Positions 34,382 through 45,510 are shown, counted from the first letter of the stretch. The stretch: DNA of 64,000 nucleotides from Pyrinomonadaceae bacterium (GCA_030841105.1 JAVEDE010000117.1:1-64000); one strand, 5' to 3'. Program-made: numbers and translations. The notes: generated from the letters alone by a model not told the origin.

Positions 34382-34639
34382 ATGACCGGCGAAGAATTGG
34401 ATCGCGCGATTGAGTTTCTCCTACAGGGTCAGGCCAACCATCAAGTGCGGCTCGACGAACTGACCGCGCAAGTCGCGGAGATCGGCCGGGTCGTGCAACT
34501 TCAAGCGGAGACGCAGAGCGAGTTCATCCAGATCGTGACTCACACCATGACCGGACTTGCGGAAGCGCAGTCACGGACAGAGGAACAGTTGAACAAGTTG
34601 ATTTCGGTGGTCGGGCAACACATCTCCGGCCATCCTTAA
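34382..34639 (+). CDS. Small coiled-coil protein
   Basis: 85 residues, almost entirely helical with heptads: 'IEFLLQGQANHQVRLDELTAQVAEIGRVVQLQAE' and 'SRTEEQLNKLISVVGQH'. No membrane segment and no Cys. It resembles the short coiled-coil regulators or adaptors often seen as single genes in Acidobacteriota, but I cannot name the family. GAGGTGACG precedes ATG 34382. Confidence 0.65.
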   Translation: MTGEELDRAIEFLLQGQANHQVRLDELTAQVAEIGRVVQLQAETQSEFIQIVTHTMTGLAEAQSRTEEQLNKLISVVGQHISGHP

Positions 34640-34860
34640 AAGCTCAGGGCGCGTAAGTATGCCGGGCTTAAGTGCGGTTTGACCAACAGATCATGGAAGG
34701 CCACAGCGACGCCCGACGGAACACCGGGCGCGTGGAAACTGTGTCTCATGCACGGGGCGAGCCTCACGAGTGCGCGCTTTCGTGCGGGGCGGGCGAATCT
34801 TCGCCCCGCCTGCGCGCGTATAACCTTCTCGGTCAGCACATCATTCACCGGAGAAAATTT

Positions 34861-36327
34861 ATGAAACCGTTTCGCGCCTCGCTGTTGTCTTTCAGTCTAC
34901 TGCTTTCGTCCGCAGGCTTCGCGCAGCAACCCGCCGCCACCGCTGCTGGGTCGGAGCAGACTTCGGCGCGGCTGGCGGGCGACGTACTCGTCAACGGCCG
35001 CGCGTTGGAGTACGTGCAGAACCTTTCGGATAAGTTCGGCGGGCGGTTGAGCGGGTCGGCGGCCTACCGTCGCTCGGCCGAATGGGCGGCCGAACAGTTT
35101 CGCGCCGCGGGCGTCAAAGACGTGCGGCTCGAACCGTTCACGCTCGAAAGCACCTGGTCGCGCGGCCTCTCTCGCGCGCGCATGACCGCGCCGCAGGAGC
35201 GGCCGCTGCATCTCGAATCGCTCGGCTGGGCGCCCTCTACGCCCGCGGGCGGCGTGCGCGGCGACGTGTACATCCTGACAGACCTGTCGCGCGATTTCAT
35301 CAAGCGCGAGTCCGGCAAGATCAAAGGCCACGTCGTCATGCTCGACCTCTCGGCGCTCGCCAAAGACGGCTACGCGGCCTTCTCCAAGTTGGTCGCCGCG
35401 CCGCAGTTTCTCAAAGACGCGGGCGCGTCGGCGGCCGTCATCGGGAGCAGCGACGCGAACAACGTGCTGAACGCCTTCAACCTCAACTGGGGCGCAAGCA
35501 TCAGCCCTCTGCCGCTCGCGCAACTCGGCATGGAAGACTCGAAGTTGATCCAACGTCTCATCGCCGGAGGGACGGCCGTGTCGGTCGAGTTTGCATACGA
35601 GAACGGGACGGGCGGCGCAACCGAGGACAACAACGTCGTGGCGGAGATACGCGGGCGCGAGCGCCCCGAAGAGTGGGTCATCATCGGCGCGCACCTCGAC
35701 TCGTGGGACTACGGCACGGGCGCGCAGGACAACGGGACGGGCTGCGCGATGGTCTTGGAGGCGGCGCGCGCCATCGCCGCGCTCGGCACGCCGCCGCGCC
35801 GCTCGATCCGCTTCGCGCTCTGGGGCGGCGAGGAGCAGGGGTTGTTAGGCTCGGCCGCTTACGTCCGCGCGCACGCGCGTGAACTCAAGGATTGCGTCGC
35901 CGCGCTCAACACAGACAACGGCGCGGGACACCCGCGCGGCTGGAAGTTCGAGGGGCGCGAAGACGTGCAGGCGGCGATGACGCCGATCAGCAAGTCTCTG
36001 CTCGCAGGGATCGGCGGCGACGGCCTCTCGCCCGAACTCTCGTTCGACACGGATCACGGCCATTTCTTCTTAGCCGGAATCCCTTCGCTCGACCTCTGGG
36101 TTGACATGGAGCACTACGACGAGATTCACCACAAGCCGAGCGACACCGTGGACAAGATCACGGCGCACAATCTGGTGGCGGGCGCGGCGGTCGTCGCCGT
36201 CACGGCGCACGCGCTCGCCGAGCGGCCGGGGCGCATCGCGCCGCAACTCAAACACGACGCCGTCGGCGACCTGCTCAAGAAGGCGAACCTCGAAGAGTTT
36301 CTCAAGAGCGTGGGGGTGTGGAAATAG
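34861..36327 (+). CDS. Secreted M28-family aminopeptidase
   Basis: 488 residues from ATG 34861 with GGAGA seven bases upstream. The signal peptide ends near 'SSAGFAQQ'. A PA-type insert lies at ~residues 120-230. The M28 metal ligands are 'GAHLDSWDYGTGAQDNGTG' (His, Asp), 'WGGEEQGLLGS' (Glu, Glu), 'NTDNGAG' (Asp) and 'DEIHHKPSDT' (His). It releases N-terminal amino acids from peptides outside the cytoplasm. The region upstream (34640-34860) holds a GC-rich hairpin (GCGGGGCG/CGCCCCGC). Confidence 0.9.
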   Translation: MKPFRASLLSFSLLLSSAGFAQQPAATAAGSEQTSARLAGDVLVNGRALEYVQNLSDKFGGRLSGSAAYRRSAEWAAEQFRAAGVKDVRLEPFTLESTWSRGLSRARMTAPQERPLHLESLGWAPSTPAGGVRGDVYILTDLSRDFIKRESGKIKGHVVMLDLSALAKDGYAAFSKLVAAPQFLKDAGASAAVIGSSDANNVLNAFNLNWGASISPLPLAQLGMEDSKLIQRLIAGGTAVSVEFAYENGTGGATEDNNVVAEIRGRERPEEWVIIGAHLDSWDYGTGAQDNGTGCAMVLEAARAIAALGTPPRRSIRFALWGGEEQGLLGSAAYVRAHARELKDCVAALNTDNGAGHPRGWKFEGREDVQAAMTPISKSLLAGIGGDGLSPELSFDTDHGHFFLAGIPSLDLWVDMEHYDEIHHKPSDTVDKITAHNLVAGAAVVAVTAHALAERPGRIAPQLKHDAVGDLLKKANLEEFLKSVGVWK

Positions 36328-36337
36328 TGCGCGCGAC

Positions 36338-36488
36338 AAACAATCTCGGCTCGACGCGCCGGAGTTTCCACGCCGCGCGAATGCGTAACGGTGAGACGCA
36401 CCGGAGTTTCGACACGGCGCGCGCAAGGTGCGACGCGTCGCAACGTTCACGCGACGCGTCGCAGGCGAGTTGCGACGCGTCACGAGAG
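36338..36488. repeat. Repeat-rich start region of the esterase gene
   Basis: CGCCGGAGTTTCCACGCCGCGCG is echoed 41 bp later as CACCGGAGTTTCGACACGGCGCG. Then three copies of (T)GCGACGCGTCGCA follow at ~20-bp spacing. GACGCGTC is itself palindromic. The unit differs from the heptad elements. Confidence 0.75.
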
Positions 36489-37388
36489 CGTTTCCGGCTG
36501 ACGCGTGCGCGCTTCGTCTCTCTCTGCTGCGTGCTGCTGCTGGCGTTCGTTTCGTGTCAGGCGCAGACGCCGCAACGGCAGCCCGCGGCGCGCGTCGAGT
36601 CGGTCAAGTTCGAGAGCAAACTCGTCGGCAAGCCTCTGCCTTACCACGTCGTCCTGCCGCCGCTCTACGACGCGCCGGAGTCACGCGCCGTGCGTTACCC
36701 AGTCATCTACCTGCTGCACGGACTCGGCGGCGGCGCGGGCGACTGGGTTTCCGAACGCGCCCACCTCGCCGCGCACGCCGCCGGGTATCGCTTCATCATC
36801 GTCACGCCCGAAGGCCGCGACGGCTGGTACACAGACAGCGCGACAATCGAGACCGACAAGTTCGAGACTTACATCCTCGCCGAGTTGATCCCCGACGTGG
36901 AGCGTCGCTACCGCGCTCTCCCTGCGCGCGAGGCACGCGCCGTCGCGGGGCTTTCGATGGGCGGCTACGGCGCGTTGAAGTTCGGCGTCAAGCACCCGCA
37001 GACGTTCGCCCTCGCCGCCTCTCTCAGCGGCGCGTTCGGCGCAGCCTCCTGGGATCACACCGATCCGAACGTGCTCGCCTTCATCAAACCATCCATCTCG
37101 CGCACCTACGGCGCGATGGGCAGCCCTACGCGCGCCTCAAACGACCTCTTCAAACTCTTCGCAGACCTGCCGCCTGAACGCTTCCCCACGCTCCCCTTCA
37201 TCTACTTCGACTGCGGCACGGAAGACTTTCTCATCAACTACAACCGCGCCCTCTCCGACCTCCTCCTCAAACGCAAAATCCCACACGAGTACCGCCAACT
37301 CCCCGGCTCACACTCCTGGCCTTACTGGGACACCCAAGTCCAAGAAGTCCTCAAACTCGCCACGCGCAAACTTCGTGCGGCACAATAG
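36381..37388 (+). CDS. Secreted esterase (PF00756-like alpha/beta hydrolase)
   Basis: The catalytic domain is of the esterase D/antigen 85 type: 'YPVIYLLHGLGGGAGDWV', nucleophile 'AVAGLSMGGYGALKFG', acid 'DCGTEDFL' and base 'GSHSWPYW'. An export signal 'FVSLCCVLLLAFVSCQAQ' precedes it. The start is uncertain: ATG 36381 gives a long repetitive n-region (CDASQRSRDASQASCDAS), and GTG 36318 would overlap the M28 stop. The first ~100 bp consist of repeated GACGCGTCGCA units and may not be translated. It probably follows the M28 gene in one transcript. Confidence 0.85.
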   Translation: MRNGETHRSFDTARARCDASQRSRDASQASCDASRERFRLTRARFVSLCCVLLLAFVSCQAQTPQRQPAARVESVKFESKLVGKPLPYHVVLPPLYDAPESRAVRYPVIYLLHGLGGGAGDWVSERAHLAAHAAGYRFIIVTPEGRDGWYTDSATIETDKFETYILAELIPDVERRYRALPAREARAVAGLSMGGYGALKFGVKHPQTFALAASLSGAFGAASWDHTDPNVLAFIKPSISRTYGAMGSPTRASNDLFKLFADLPPERFPTLPFIYFDCGTEDFLINYNRALSDLLLKRKIPHEYRQLPGSHSWPYWDTQVQEVLKLATRKLRAAQ

Positions 37389-37412
37389 TAATTAGGGGGA
37401 TTCGAAACAAGG

Positions 37413-37880
37413 ATGAATGGCAACGACAGACTAATGGAAATCTTGGGAGCAGCAAAGAAGCTTGCGCAGGAATACCGTGCCCTAACTGGCAAACCACTCG
37501 GCATTACTGGCGAAGTCGCAGAGTATGAGGCTGCAAGAATCTTGGGTGTCGAACTTACGCCAGCAAGGCAAGCCGGCTATGACGCGCTGGAAACCTACGA
37601 CAGCACGGTGCGAAAATTACAGATAAAAGGAAGATGCCTCCTTGATGACTGCATGTCCGGACAACGGCTTGGCTCGATCAGAGTTGAAAAAGAATGGGAC
37701 GCAGTGCTGATGGTTCTACTCGATCAAAATTTCGATTGCTTCGAAATCTATGAGGCTGAACGCGACGCCGTCATTGCTGCTCTTATAGCACCCGGATCGA
37801 AGGCTCGTAATGTGCGCGGCGCACTGAGCGTGACTAAGCTCAAATCAATTGGGAAGTTGCGTTGGCGACGCGCCGCCTAG
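37413..37880 (+). CDS. Orphan protein of lower GC content (DUF6998-like)
   Basis: 155 residues. The pattern 'AQEYRALTGKPLGITGEVAEYEAARILGVEL' plus 'ARQAGYDALETYDSTVRKLQIKGR' matches what I recall of the uncharacterised DUF6998 family, but that is memory only. The following 'EWDAVLMVLLDQNFDCFEIYEAERDAVIAAL' resembles a restriction-fold core (D...E.K-like spacing), which is inference. The base composition is clearly more AT-rich than that of the neighbours and codon use is mixed, as for an acquired gene. Confidence 0.6.
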   Translation: MNGNDRLMEILGAAKKLAQEYRALTGKPLGITGEVAEYEAARILGVELTPARQAGYDALETYDSTVRKLQIKGRCLLDDCMSGQRLGSIRVEKEWDAVLMVLLDQNFDCFEIYEAERDAVIAALIAPGSKARNVRGALSVTKLKSIGKLRWRRAA

Positions 37881-38004
37881 CAATGACATGCTCTCGACCG
37901 CGAATTAGTGTCCTTCTCGTCGTTAAGTCGTCCGTGGTGTAATCTCACCGCGGCGGGTGATGCTCGGCGGCATAGGACAGTCAGCGTCTAATATCTAGGA
38001 TAGA

Positions 38005-38448
38005 ATGATCAAAATAATCTCAGGTGATATTTTGCGGGCGAACGCGGAGTTCGTTGCGCTTGGCGTGGCGACGGGTGCGCCGGAGGGCGGTGGGCGTGGC
38101 GCGGGGGCGGCGGCGAAGGTGTCGTCGAAGTGGCCGGAGGTGCAGCAGCACTTGCGGCAGTTTACGCGTGGGAATAAGTTTCAGGGGGGCGACCTGTTCG
38201 TGGTCGCGCCGGGGAAGAATCGCCCCGGCGTTATTTTTATGGCCGTGCTGTCGGACGCCGAGCACGTCTCCGTGTCGTTTTTGAACCGGGGCTTGCGGAA
38301 GTTGGCGCGCTATTGCATCAAGCACAAGGTGAAGAGCGTCACGCTGCCGAAGATCGCGGCGGGGGTGGACTGGGAAGAGGAAGTGCGGCCGCTGGTCGAG
38401 AAGTTTTTGGAGGGCGAGCGCACGGAGTTTTACATCTACGAAGATTGA
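38005..38448 (+). CDS. Macro-domain protein
   Basis: 147 residues, a single macro-type fold. It starts 'IKIISGDILRANAEFVALGVATG', equivalent to the ADP-ribose-binding 'GDIT...DAIVNAAN' edge. 'GGGRGAGAAAKVS' is in place of the GGGVAxAI loop, and 'KSVTLPKIAAGVDWEEEVRPLVEKFL' matches the TARG1-like C-terminus ('PRIGCGLxxLDW'). The usual Asn of NAAN is missing, so catalysis is uncertain. Macro domains bind or remove ADP-ribose. AGGATAG precedes the ATG. Confidence 0.75.
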   Translation: MIKIISGDILRANAEFVALGVATGAPEGGGRGAGAAAKVSSKWPEVQQHLRQFTRGNKFQGGDLFVVAPGKNRPGVIFMAVLSDAEHVSVSFLNRGLRKLARYCIKHKVKSVTLPKIAAGVDWEEEVRPLVEKFLEGERTEFYIYED

Positions 38449-38500
38449 GCGCGCTCGTAGGGAAGAGTTTGTCTTTGAACCTTGAGACGGGAGTTCGCCA

Positions 38501-39280
38501 TTGTTAGATTTTGCGATTGAGACGGCGCGGGAGGCGGGGCGTTTGTTGGCCGAGCGGTTCGGGCACACGTCGCTGGAGGTGTCGCACAAGGGCGACATTG
38601 ATCTCGTCACCGAGTCCGATCTGGCGGCCGAGCGTCTGATCATCGAGCGCATCCGCAGCCACTACCCGCGTCACGCCATCCTCGCCGAAGAGTCGGGGCA
38701 GTCCGAACACGAAGGCTCGGCGTCGGCGGCCTACAAGTGGATCGTCGATCCGCTCGACGGGACGACGAACTACGCGCACGGCTACCCCTGCTACTGCGTC
38801 TCCATCGCGCTCGAACGCGAGGGCGAGCTAGTCATCGGAGTCATTCACGACCCGACGCGCGACGAGACGTTTGCCGCCGAGCGCGGCGCGGGTGCGACCT
38901 TGAACAGGCGGCGCATCCGCGTCTCCGAAATTGATGATCTCAACGAAGCCCTGCTCTGCACGGGCTACCCTTACGACGTGCGCGGGCGCGACAACTTCGC
39001 GCGCCACTTCAAGAACTTCATCCTGCACGCGCAGGGCGTGCGCCGCGACGGCTCGGCCGCGCTCGATCTCGCTTACGTCGCCGCCGGTCGCTTCGACGGC
39101 TTCTGGGAAGAGGGCTTGCGCCCTTGGGACGTGGCCGCCGGGGTGCTCCTCATCGAAGAGGCGGGCGGGCGCGTCTCGCGCTACGACGGCTCGCCCTTCC
39201 ACATCTACGCGCCGCCCATCATGGCCTCGAACGGTCTCGTCCACGAAGCGATGATGCGCGTGCTCGCGCTGCGCGACTGA
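38501..39280 (+). CDS. suhB: Inositol-1-monophosphatase family protein
   Basis: 259 residues from TTG 38501 with GGGAG upstream. The metal motifs are complete: 'LAEESG', 'WIVDPLDGTTNYAHGYP' and 'GLRPWDVAAGVLLIEEAGG'. The enzyme hydrolyses inositol-1-phosphate or related sugar phosphates; SuhB members also act in rRNA transcription, which cannot be decided here. A second, CysQ-type member lies at 57.5 kb. Confidence 0.92.
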   Translation: MLDFAIETAREAGRLLAERFGHTSLEVSHKGDIDLVTESDLAAERLIIERIRSHYPRHAILAEESGQSEHEGSASAAYKWIVDPLDGTTNYAHGYPCYCVSIALEREGELVIGVIHDPTRDETFAAERGAGATLNRRRIRVSEIDDLNEALLCTGYPYDVRGRDNFARHFKNFILHAQGVRRDGSAALDLAYVAAGRFDGFWEEGLRPWDVAAGVLLIEEAGGRVSRYDGSPFHIYAPPIMASNGLVHEAMMRVLALRD

Positions 39281-39289
39281 ATCTCGATT

Positions 39290-40528
39290 TCACGGCGCGT
39301 TGAAGGCGTAGACGAGGGTCTGCGGGTTGTAGAGTTTCCAGTCGAACCAGTAGTCTTTGAGCAGGGGAATCTTTTTCAGTTGCCGCCCGGCGAGCGCGCC
39401 CGCGACGGCGCGGCCGGTGAAGTCCCACTCGCTCCGCGTCTCGCCGTCGAACATGCGCCACGCGCCGCCGCCGCCCGCGTCCGCCTTCACGTAAAACTCC
39501 AACGCGCGCCCGTCAACCGTCGTCTCGAAGGCACGCACGGACTTTTTATCTTCGCCGAGCACGACCAAGAGCGGCACGCCGCCCACCTTGTCAACTAAAG
39601 GACTCTGCCGCTCGACCGCCTCAAGCGGGTAAGCCTTCGACGCGCCGTTCAAGTTCACGCCCATGACGACGGCGCGCGGCGCGAGCGTGTCCTGCGCGGC
39701 GGCCTGCGTGACGACCGGCAGCTTCGCCGTCTGCTCCTCCCAACGCTCGGAAAATTTTCGCCACGCGTCGTTGTCCTCCGACGGGCGCAAGACGCGCCCC
39801 TGCGGCCGCTCGCGTCGCCAAGTGGCAAACGTCAGTTCGTCGTGAAAGACGCCGTTCAGTCGCCGCCCTTTGAGCGGGCCGTGGATGGCCTCGCCCGACA
39901 CCTGCTGCCACCAAGTGCCCGTCTCCTCGTCCGCCATGATGAAGTTCTGGTTGTTGATCCCCGTGAGGTGAAATTTCAAACGCCGCCCGTCGCTCATCGC
40001 TTCCCACACCAGACCGGTGTGACAGAGCGTTCAATAAGTTGACACGACCGGGAGACCCCCGACCGTGTCCTCGACGACGTGGTGATAAGCCAACTGCCGG
40101 ACGGGGTAAGCCACGGCGTCGCCGTTGACTTCGACGGCCAGCACCATCTCGTCGTCGCCGACGAAATCAACCTTGTCGGCCGCGACGTAGGCGCTCTGCG
40201 CCAGCGGCTTGAACATCCACTCGAAATGGTTCTGCTGCGCGAACCACGTCGCCGCGACGGCGGGCACGAGCAGCAAGACGAGCGCGACCTTCATCCACCA
40301 GCGCGTGCCGCGCCAGAGCACGACGACTAAGAGCGCAGCCAGCGCAAGCGCGACGGGCGTGACGAGCGTTGACCAACTGCGCAGCGTGTAAGAGAGGCTC
40401 ACGCCGCCGGGCGTCTGCGCCTTGAACGGCTGGATCGTCCAGACCGGGACGAAGACCCACGCGAACGCGGCGACGACGATAGCGACGAGCGCGAGCCAGA
40501 GCAGATGACGTTTCGTTTTAGTGTTCAT
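39290..40528 (-). CDS. DUF3179 membrane protein with in-frame TGA at the CxxC motif (candidate selenoprotein)
   Basis: Two ORFs (40528-40031 and 40030-39290) are collinear in one frame and separated only by one TGA (40033-40031). Read through, the protein has 412 residues: three N-terminal membrane segments, then two pseudo-repeats of DUF3179 ('EVNGDAVAYPVRQLAYHHVVEDTVGG' and 'NLNGASKAYPLEAVERQSPLVDKVGG'). The family normally has 'VTYCPLCGTG' where this gene has VSTY-TGA-TLCHTG, so the TGA takes the place of the first Cys (residue 166; Cys169 remains). No other stop or frameshift is present. A SECIS-like hairpin follows. Alternatives are a nonsense mutation or a sequence error. Confidence 0.75.
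39998..40029 (-). promoter_or_regulatory. Candidate bacterial SECIS element in the DUF3179 gene
   Basis: Immediately after the TGA the mRNA can fold CGCU-(CUGU)-CACACC-[GGUCU]-GGUGUG-(GGA)-AGCG. The 6-bp upper stem is perfect, the 4-bp lower stem is perfect, and the loop starts with GG 16 nt after the UGA. This agrees with the known bSECIS constraints: apical loop 16-37 nt from UGA, with a G in the first two loop bases. Confidence 0.55.
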
Positions 40529-40562
40529 TGTTACTTGCGACCTTCGTCTCTGCATCACACGC

Positions 40563-41249
40563 TCACAGCGCGGAGTGGATGATCTCGTAAAGTTTGTCGG
40601 TTTCGCGGCGCGCGGTCTGGCGCGTGTCTTCGCCGGGCAGCGGCGTCAAGTGGTGCAGCGGGTGGTAGACGATCTCGACGCGGCCGAGGCTGGGGTAACG
40701 CCGGTCGCGCGGCCAGACGCGGTGGCCGCCGCGGATCGTGATGGGCAGGACGGGCACGCCCGCTTCGAGCGCGAGCCGCGCCGCGCCCACCTTGAACTCC
40801 TGCATCTTGCCGTCGGAAAAAGAGCGCCCGCCTTCGGGAAAGATGACGAGCGCGCCGCCGCCGCGCAGCCATTGCAGCGAACGGCGGATGGCGCGGCGGT
40901 CGCCCTTCTGCACTTGCAGCGGCCACGCGCCGAGCAGTCGCATCAGTTTCCCGGCCACCGGCCAGTCGAACACTTTGTCCCACGCGAGAAAGCGCGTGTA
41001 GATCGGGACGGGGACGCCGAGCCAGAACGGGTCGAGATAGGTTTGGTGGTTCGCGGCGATGATGACGCCGCCGGAGGCTGGAATGTTCTCCACGTTCAGG
41101 TAGCGCATCCGCCACAACAGGCGAAACAGTAGATGCAGGATCGCGCGCAGCAGACGGATCGCCCACAACGGCAGCACGTAAGGCTCGTCGCGTTGTTCGC
41201 TCGCAGGCTTCTTATCGCGCCGCACGACACTCGTTTCCGTCTCGCTCAA
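40563..41249 (-). CDS. plsC: 1-acyl-sn-glycerol-3-phosphate acyltransferase
   Basis: 228 residues from TTG 41249, overlapping the previous stop by four bases (TTGA). The acyltransferase motifs are 'AANHQTYLDPFWL' (NHx4D), 'LVIFPEGGRSFSDG' and 'AGVPVLPITIRG'. An N-terminal hydrophobic helix anchors it to the membrane. It adds the second acyl chain to lysophosphatidate. The third gene of the PilZ operon; the DUF3179 gene follows after about 34 bp. Confidence 0.9.
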   Translation of the reverse strand: MSETETSVVRRDKKPASEQRDEPYVLPLWAIRLLRAILHLLFRLLWRMRYLNVENIPASGGVIIAANHQTYLDPFWLGVPVPIYTRFLAWDKVFDWPVAGKLMRLLGAWPLQVQKGDRRAIRRSLQWLRGGGALVIFPEGGRSFSDGKMQEFKVGAARLALEAGVPVLPITIRGGHRVWPRDRRYPSLGRVEIVYHPLHHLTPLPGEDTRQTARRETDKLYEIIHSAL

Positions 41250-41662
41250 AGCGACTCGTCTCCCCCGTCACCCGGCGCATCCTTCGCGCCGCGCCCTTCG
41301 AGTTGGCCGGAGTGCCGTGCCCGACTCTGCCATGCCTCGCTCAAACGCGCGACCACTCCGCCGCCCTCCTCGTCGCCGCCCGCTCGCGACGACTCATCGC
41401 CGCCGCCGGACGACGTGCCGCGCAACGTCGCCAGCCCCGTGACGTTCAACTCTTCCCACCAGTCGGGAATGTCGCGCTCGGTCAAATTGTCCTCGTTGAG
41501 GCGTTCGCAAACTTCGCACACGAAGCCGTCGTAGAGCCGCGCCTCTTCCTTGGTCAGCCCGATGCGCGTGCGCGCGTTGCAAGCCGCGTCCGCACAGTGC
41601 CGCTCGATCTCGATGAGCAACACCTCGCGCGGGAACACCAATGTCTGTCGCTTCTTTCGCAT
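41246..41662 (-). CDS. Hypothetical Cys-rich small protein in the PilZ-plsC operon
   Basis: 138 residues from ATG 41662, which lies one base after the PilZ stop (TGA-g-ATG). Two Cys pairs ('RHCADAACNART' and 'FVCEVCERLNEDN') can bind zinc. The C-terminal half is Gly/Glu/Asp-rich and probably disordered. The tight coupling to PilZ and plsC suggests a shared process, but I recognise no family. Confidence 0.7.
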   Translation of the reverse strand: MRKKRQTLVFPREVLLIEIERHCADAACNARTRIGLTKEEARLYDGFVCEVCERLNEDNLTERDIPDWWEELNVTGLATLRGTSSGGGDESSRAGGDEEGGGVVARLSEAWQSRARHSGQLEGRGAKDAPGDGGDESL

Positions 41663-41663
41663 C

Positions 41664-42407
41664 TCAACCGAACTCTTCAAGCGGCCACTCTCGATCTATG
41701 AACTCGACGTGGAGACGCGGGATGCCGTCGTTGCCCGTGCGAGACGCGCGCACCACCGCGAAGGCCGAAGTCTGGTAGCGCGCGCTCGTCAGCCGCACGA
41801 AGCGTCCGCGCTCCGCCCGTATCGTCGTGTAGACTGCCGCGCCGCGGCGGCTGATGTTTTCCGTAACGGTCTCCTCGCGCGCCGTGATGTTCCAGTTCTC
41901 GTCGTACAGTTCGACCGTCACCTCGACGGGCACGCTCAGCCGCGACTCTTTCTTCTCGATCTGCCCCGCCGCGACGGGTGTCTGCTCCAACAGTTTCCAC
42001 AAGCCGCCTTCCTCGTCCGGCTCGAACACTTCGTAACGCTTCTGCGGATCGAGTTGGTAACTGTTCGGCGGCCGCTTGCCGACGAAGGCCACGCCCAACT
42101 TGAAACTCGGCGCGCTCGCCCCCGCAGGAAACTCCGCCCGCAGCGAACGCACCAGCGCGTAGACGCGGTATTGATCTTCGACGTGATCGAAGCAACGCAG
42201 TTGGCGCGGCATCGGCAGGGTCATGTGCACCAGCCGCCCGATGTCAACCGGCCGCGTGAGACTAAAACCCGCCCCGAACGGCGTCAAGTCGGCGAGGCGC
42301 GTCATCTCCGTCCACTCGGTCGCGGCGTCCTCGCGCACCTGCACGCGCGCGGGCAGCGAGAGCTTCAAACGCTCCCGCAGGCGTCGGTCTTTGCCCGGAT
42401 ATTTCAT
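41664..42407 (-). CDS. PilZ-domain protein
   Basis: 247 residues from ATG 42407 (MKYPGKDRRLRERLKLSLPARV). The N-terminal 'RRLRERLKLSLPARV' resembles the RxxxR c-di-GMP-binding start of PilZ. A second PilZ-like half follows at ~residue 155 ('KKESRLSVPVEVTVELYDE...ENISRRGAAVYTTI'), including the (D/N)xSxxG part. Two tandem halves are uncommon. It could sense c-di-GMP for the operon. The region upstream also carries the divergent gyrA promoter. Confidence 0.8.
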   Translation of the reverse strand: MKYPGKDRRLRERLKLSLPARVQVREDAATEWTEMTRLADLTPFGAGFSLTRPVDIGRLVHMTLPMPRQLRCFDHVEDQYRVYALVRSLRAEFPAGASAPSFKLGVAFVGKRPPNSYQLDPQKRYEVFEPDEEGGLWKLLEQTPVAAGQIEKKESRLSVPVEVTVELYDENWNITAREETVTENISRRGAAVYTTIRAERGRFVRLTSARYQTSAFAVVRASRTGNDGIPRLHVEFIDREWPLEEFG

Positions 42408-42821
42408 CGTTTTGGGGCGTGCCTCGCGAGGCTCGTGCGCCTCAATATATTGTGCCCGCGCCGATGCCCGCAAAGTGCCGTTAAAAACCGCCCGAAACCC
42501 TGATTTTACAAGGCTTTCGCACCCTCCCGGCGGTTGCGAAAAGCGACTTTTCGGGCTACAATATGTCGTACTTCAACCCGGTACTTGACGACCCGGAAAA
42601 GTATCGTCGGACACCAGTTTTAAGGTCTCTCAAACACGGCGTTTCGGACACTCCCGGCGCGGGCGTCTCCCCGCCGAAAGCGCGCCGCGCGCTCGTCAGG
42701 TTTTCCCCGTCGGCGCGGAAACTTGAAAGAGCGTGGTGGCGAGTGGAGTGCCGGGCGCGAAGTTTAAGTGAAGCCGTCCCCCTTCAGGACGGACGCCAGA
42801 TTGTACTCGAAAGGTTTGTTA
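42408..42821. other. Divergent promoter region and long gyrA leader
   Basis: 414 bp separate the PilZ and gyrA genes. A strong gyrA promoter is at 42534-42562, so the gyrA leader is about 250 nt. It contains GGTCTCTCAAACACGGCGTTTCGG and GC-rich stretches that may fold, but no recognised riboswitch or convincing ORF. Confidence 0.5.
42534..42562 (+). promoter_or_regulatory. Sigma-70-type promoter for gyrA
   Basis: -35 TTGCGA (42534-42539), 17-nt spacer, -10 TACAAT (42557-42562). Confidence 0.75.
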
Positions 42822-45383
<2,562 letters not shown>

Positions 45384-45416
45384 GTCGAGGTTAAGTCGCT
45401 CTCAACTTGCGATAAA

Positions 45417-45459
45417 CAAAACTCCCGCTCACACATTTATGTGAGCGGGAGTTTTTTAT
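45417..45459 (+). terminator. Strong terminator after gyrA (works both ways)
   Basis: AAAACTCCCGCTCACA pairs perfectly with TGTGAGCGGGAGTTTT around CATTTA, with T6 on the plus side and an A-rich left flank that would serve the opposite strand. Confidence 0.93.
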
Positions 45460-45510
45460 TTGTCACTTGTCAGGGCGTCAGAAAACTAACGGGTGAACGC
45501 GCCGTGGCGT

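Noticed and set aside
39290-40558. Treating the two DUF3179 ORFs as separate genes or as a frameshifted pseudogene
   Set aside because: They are in the same frame, separated by a single TGA, and the family motif continues across it without loss. A plain pseudogene remains the alternative but is not the best reading.
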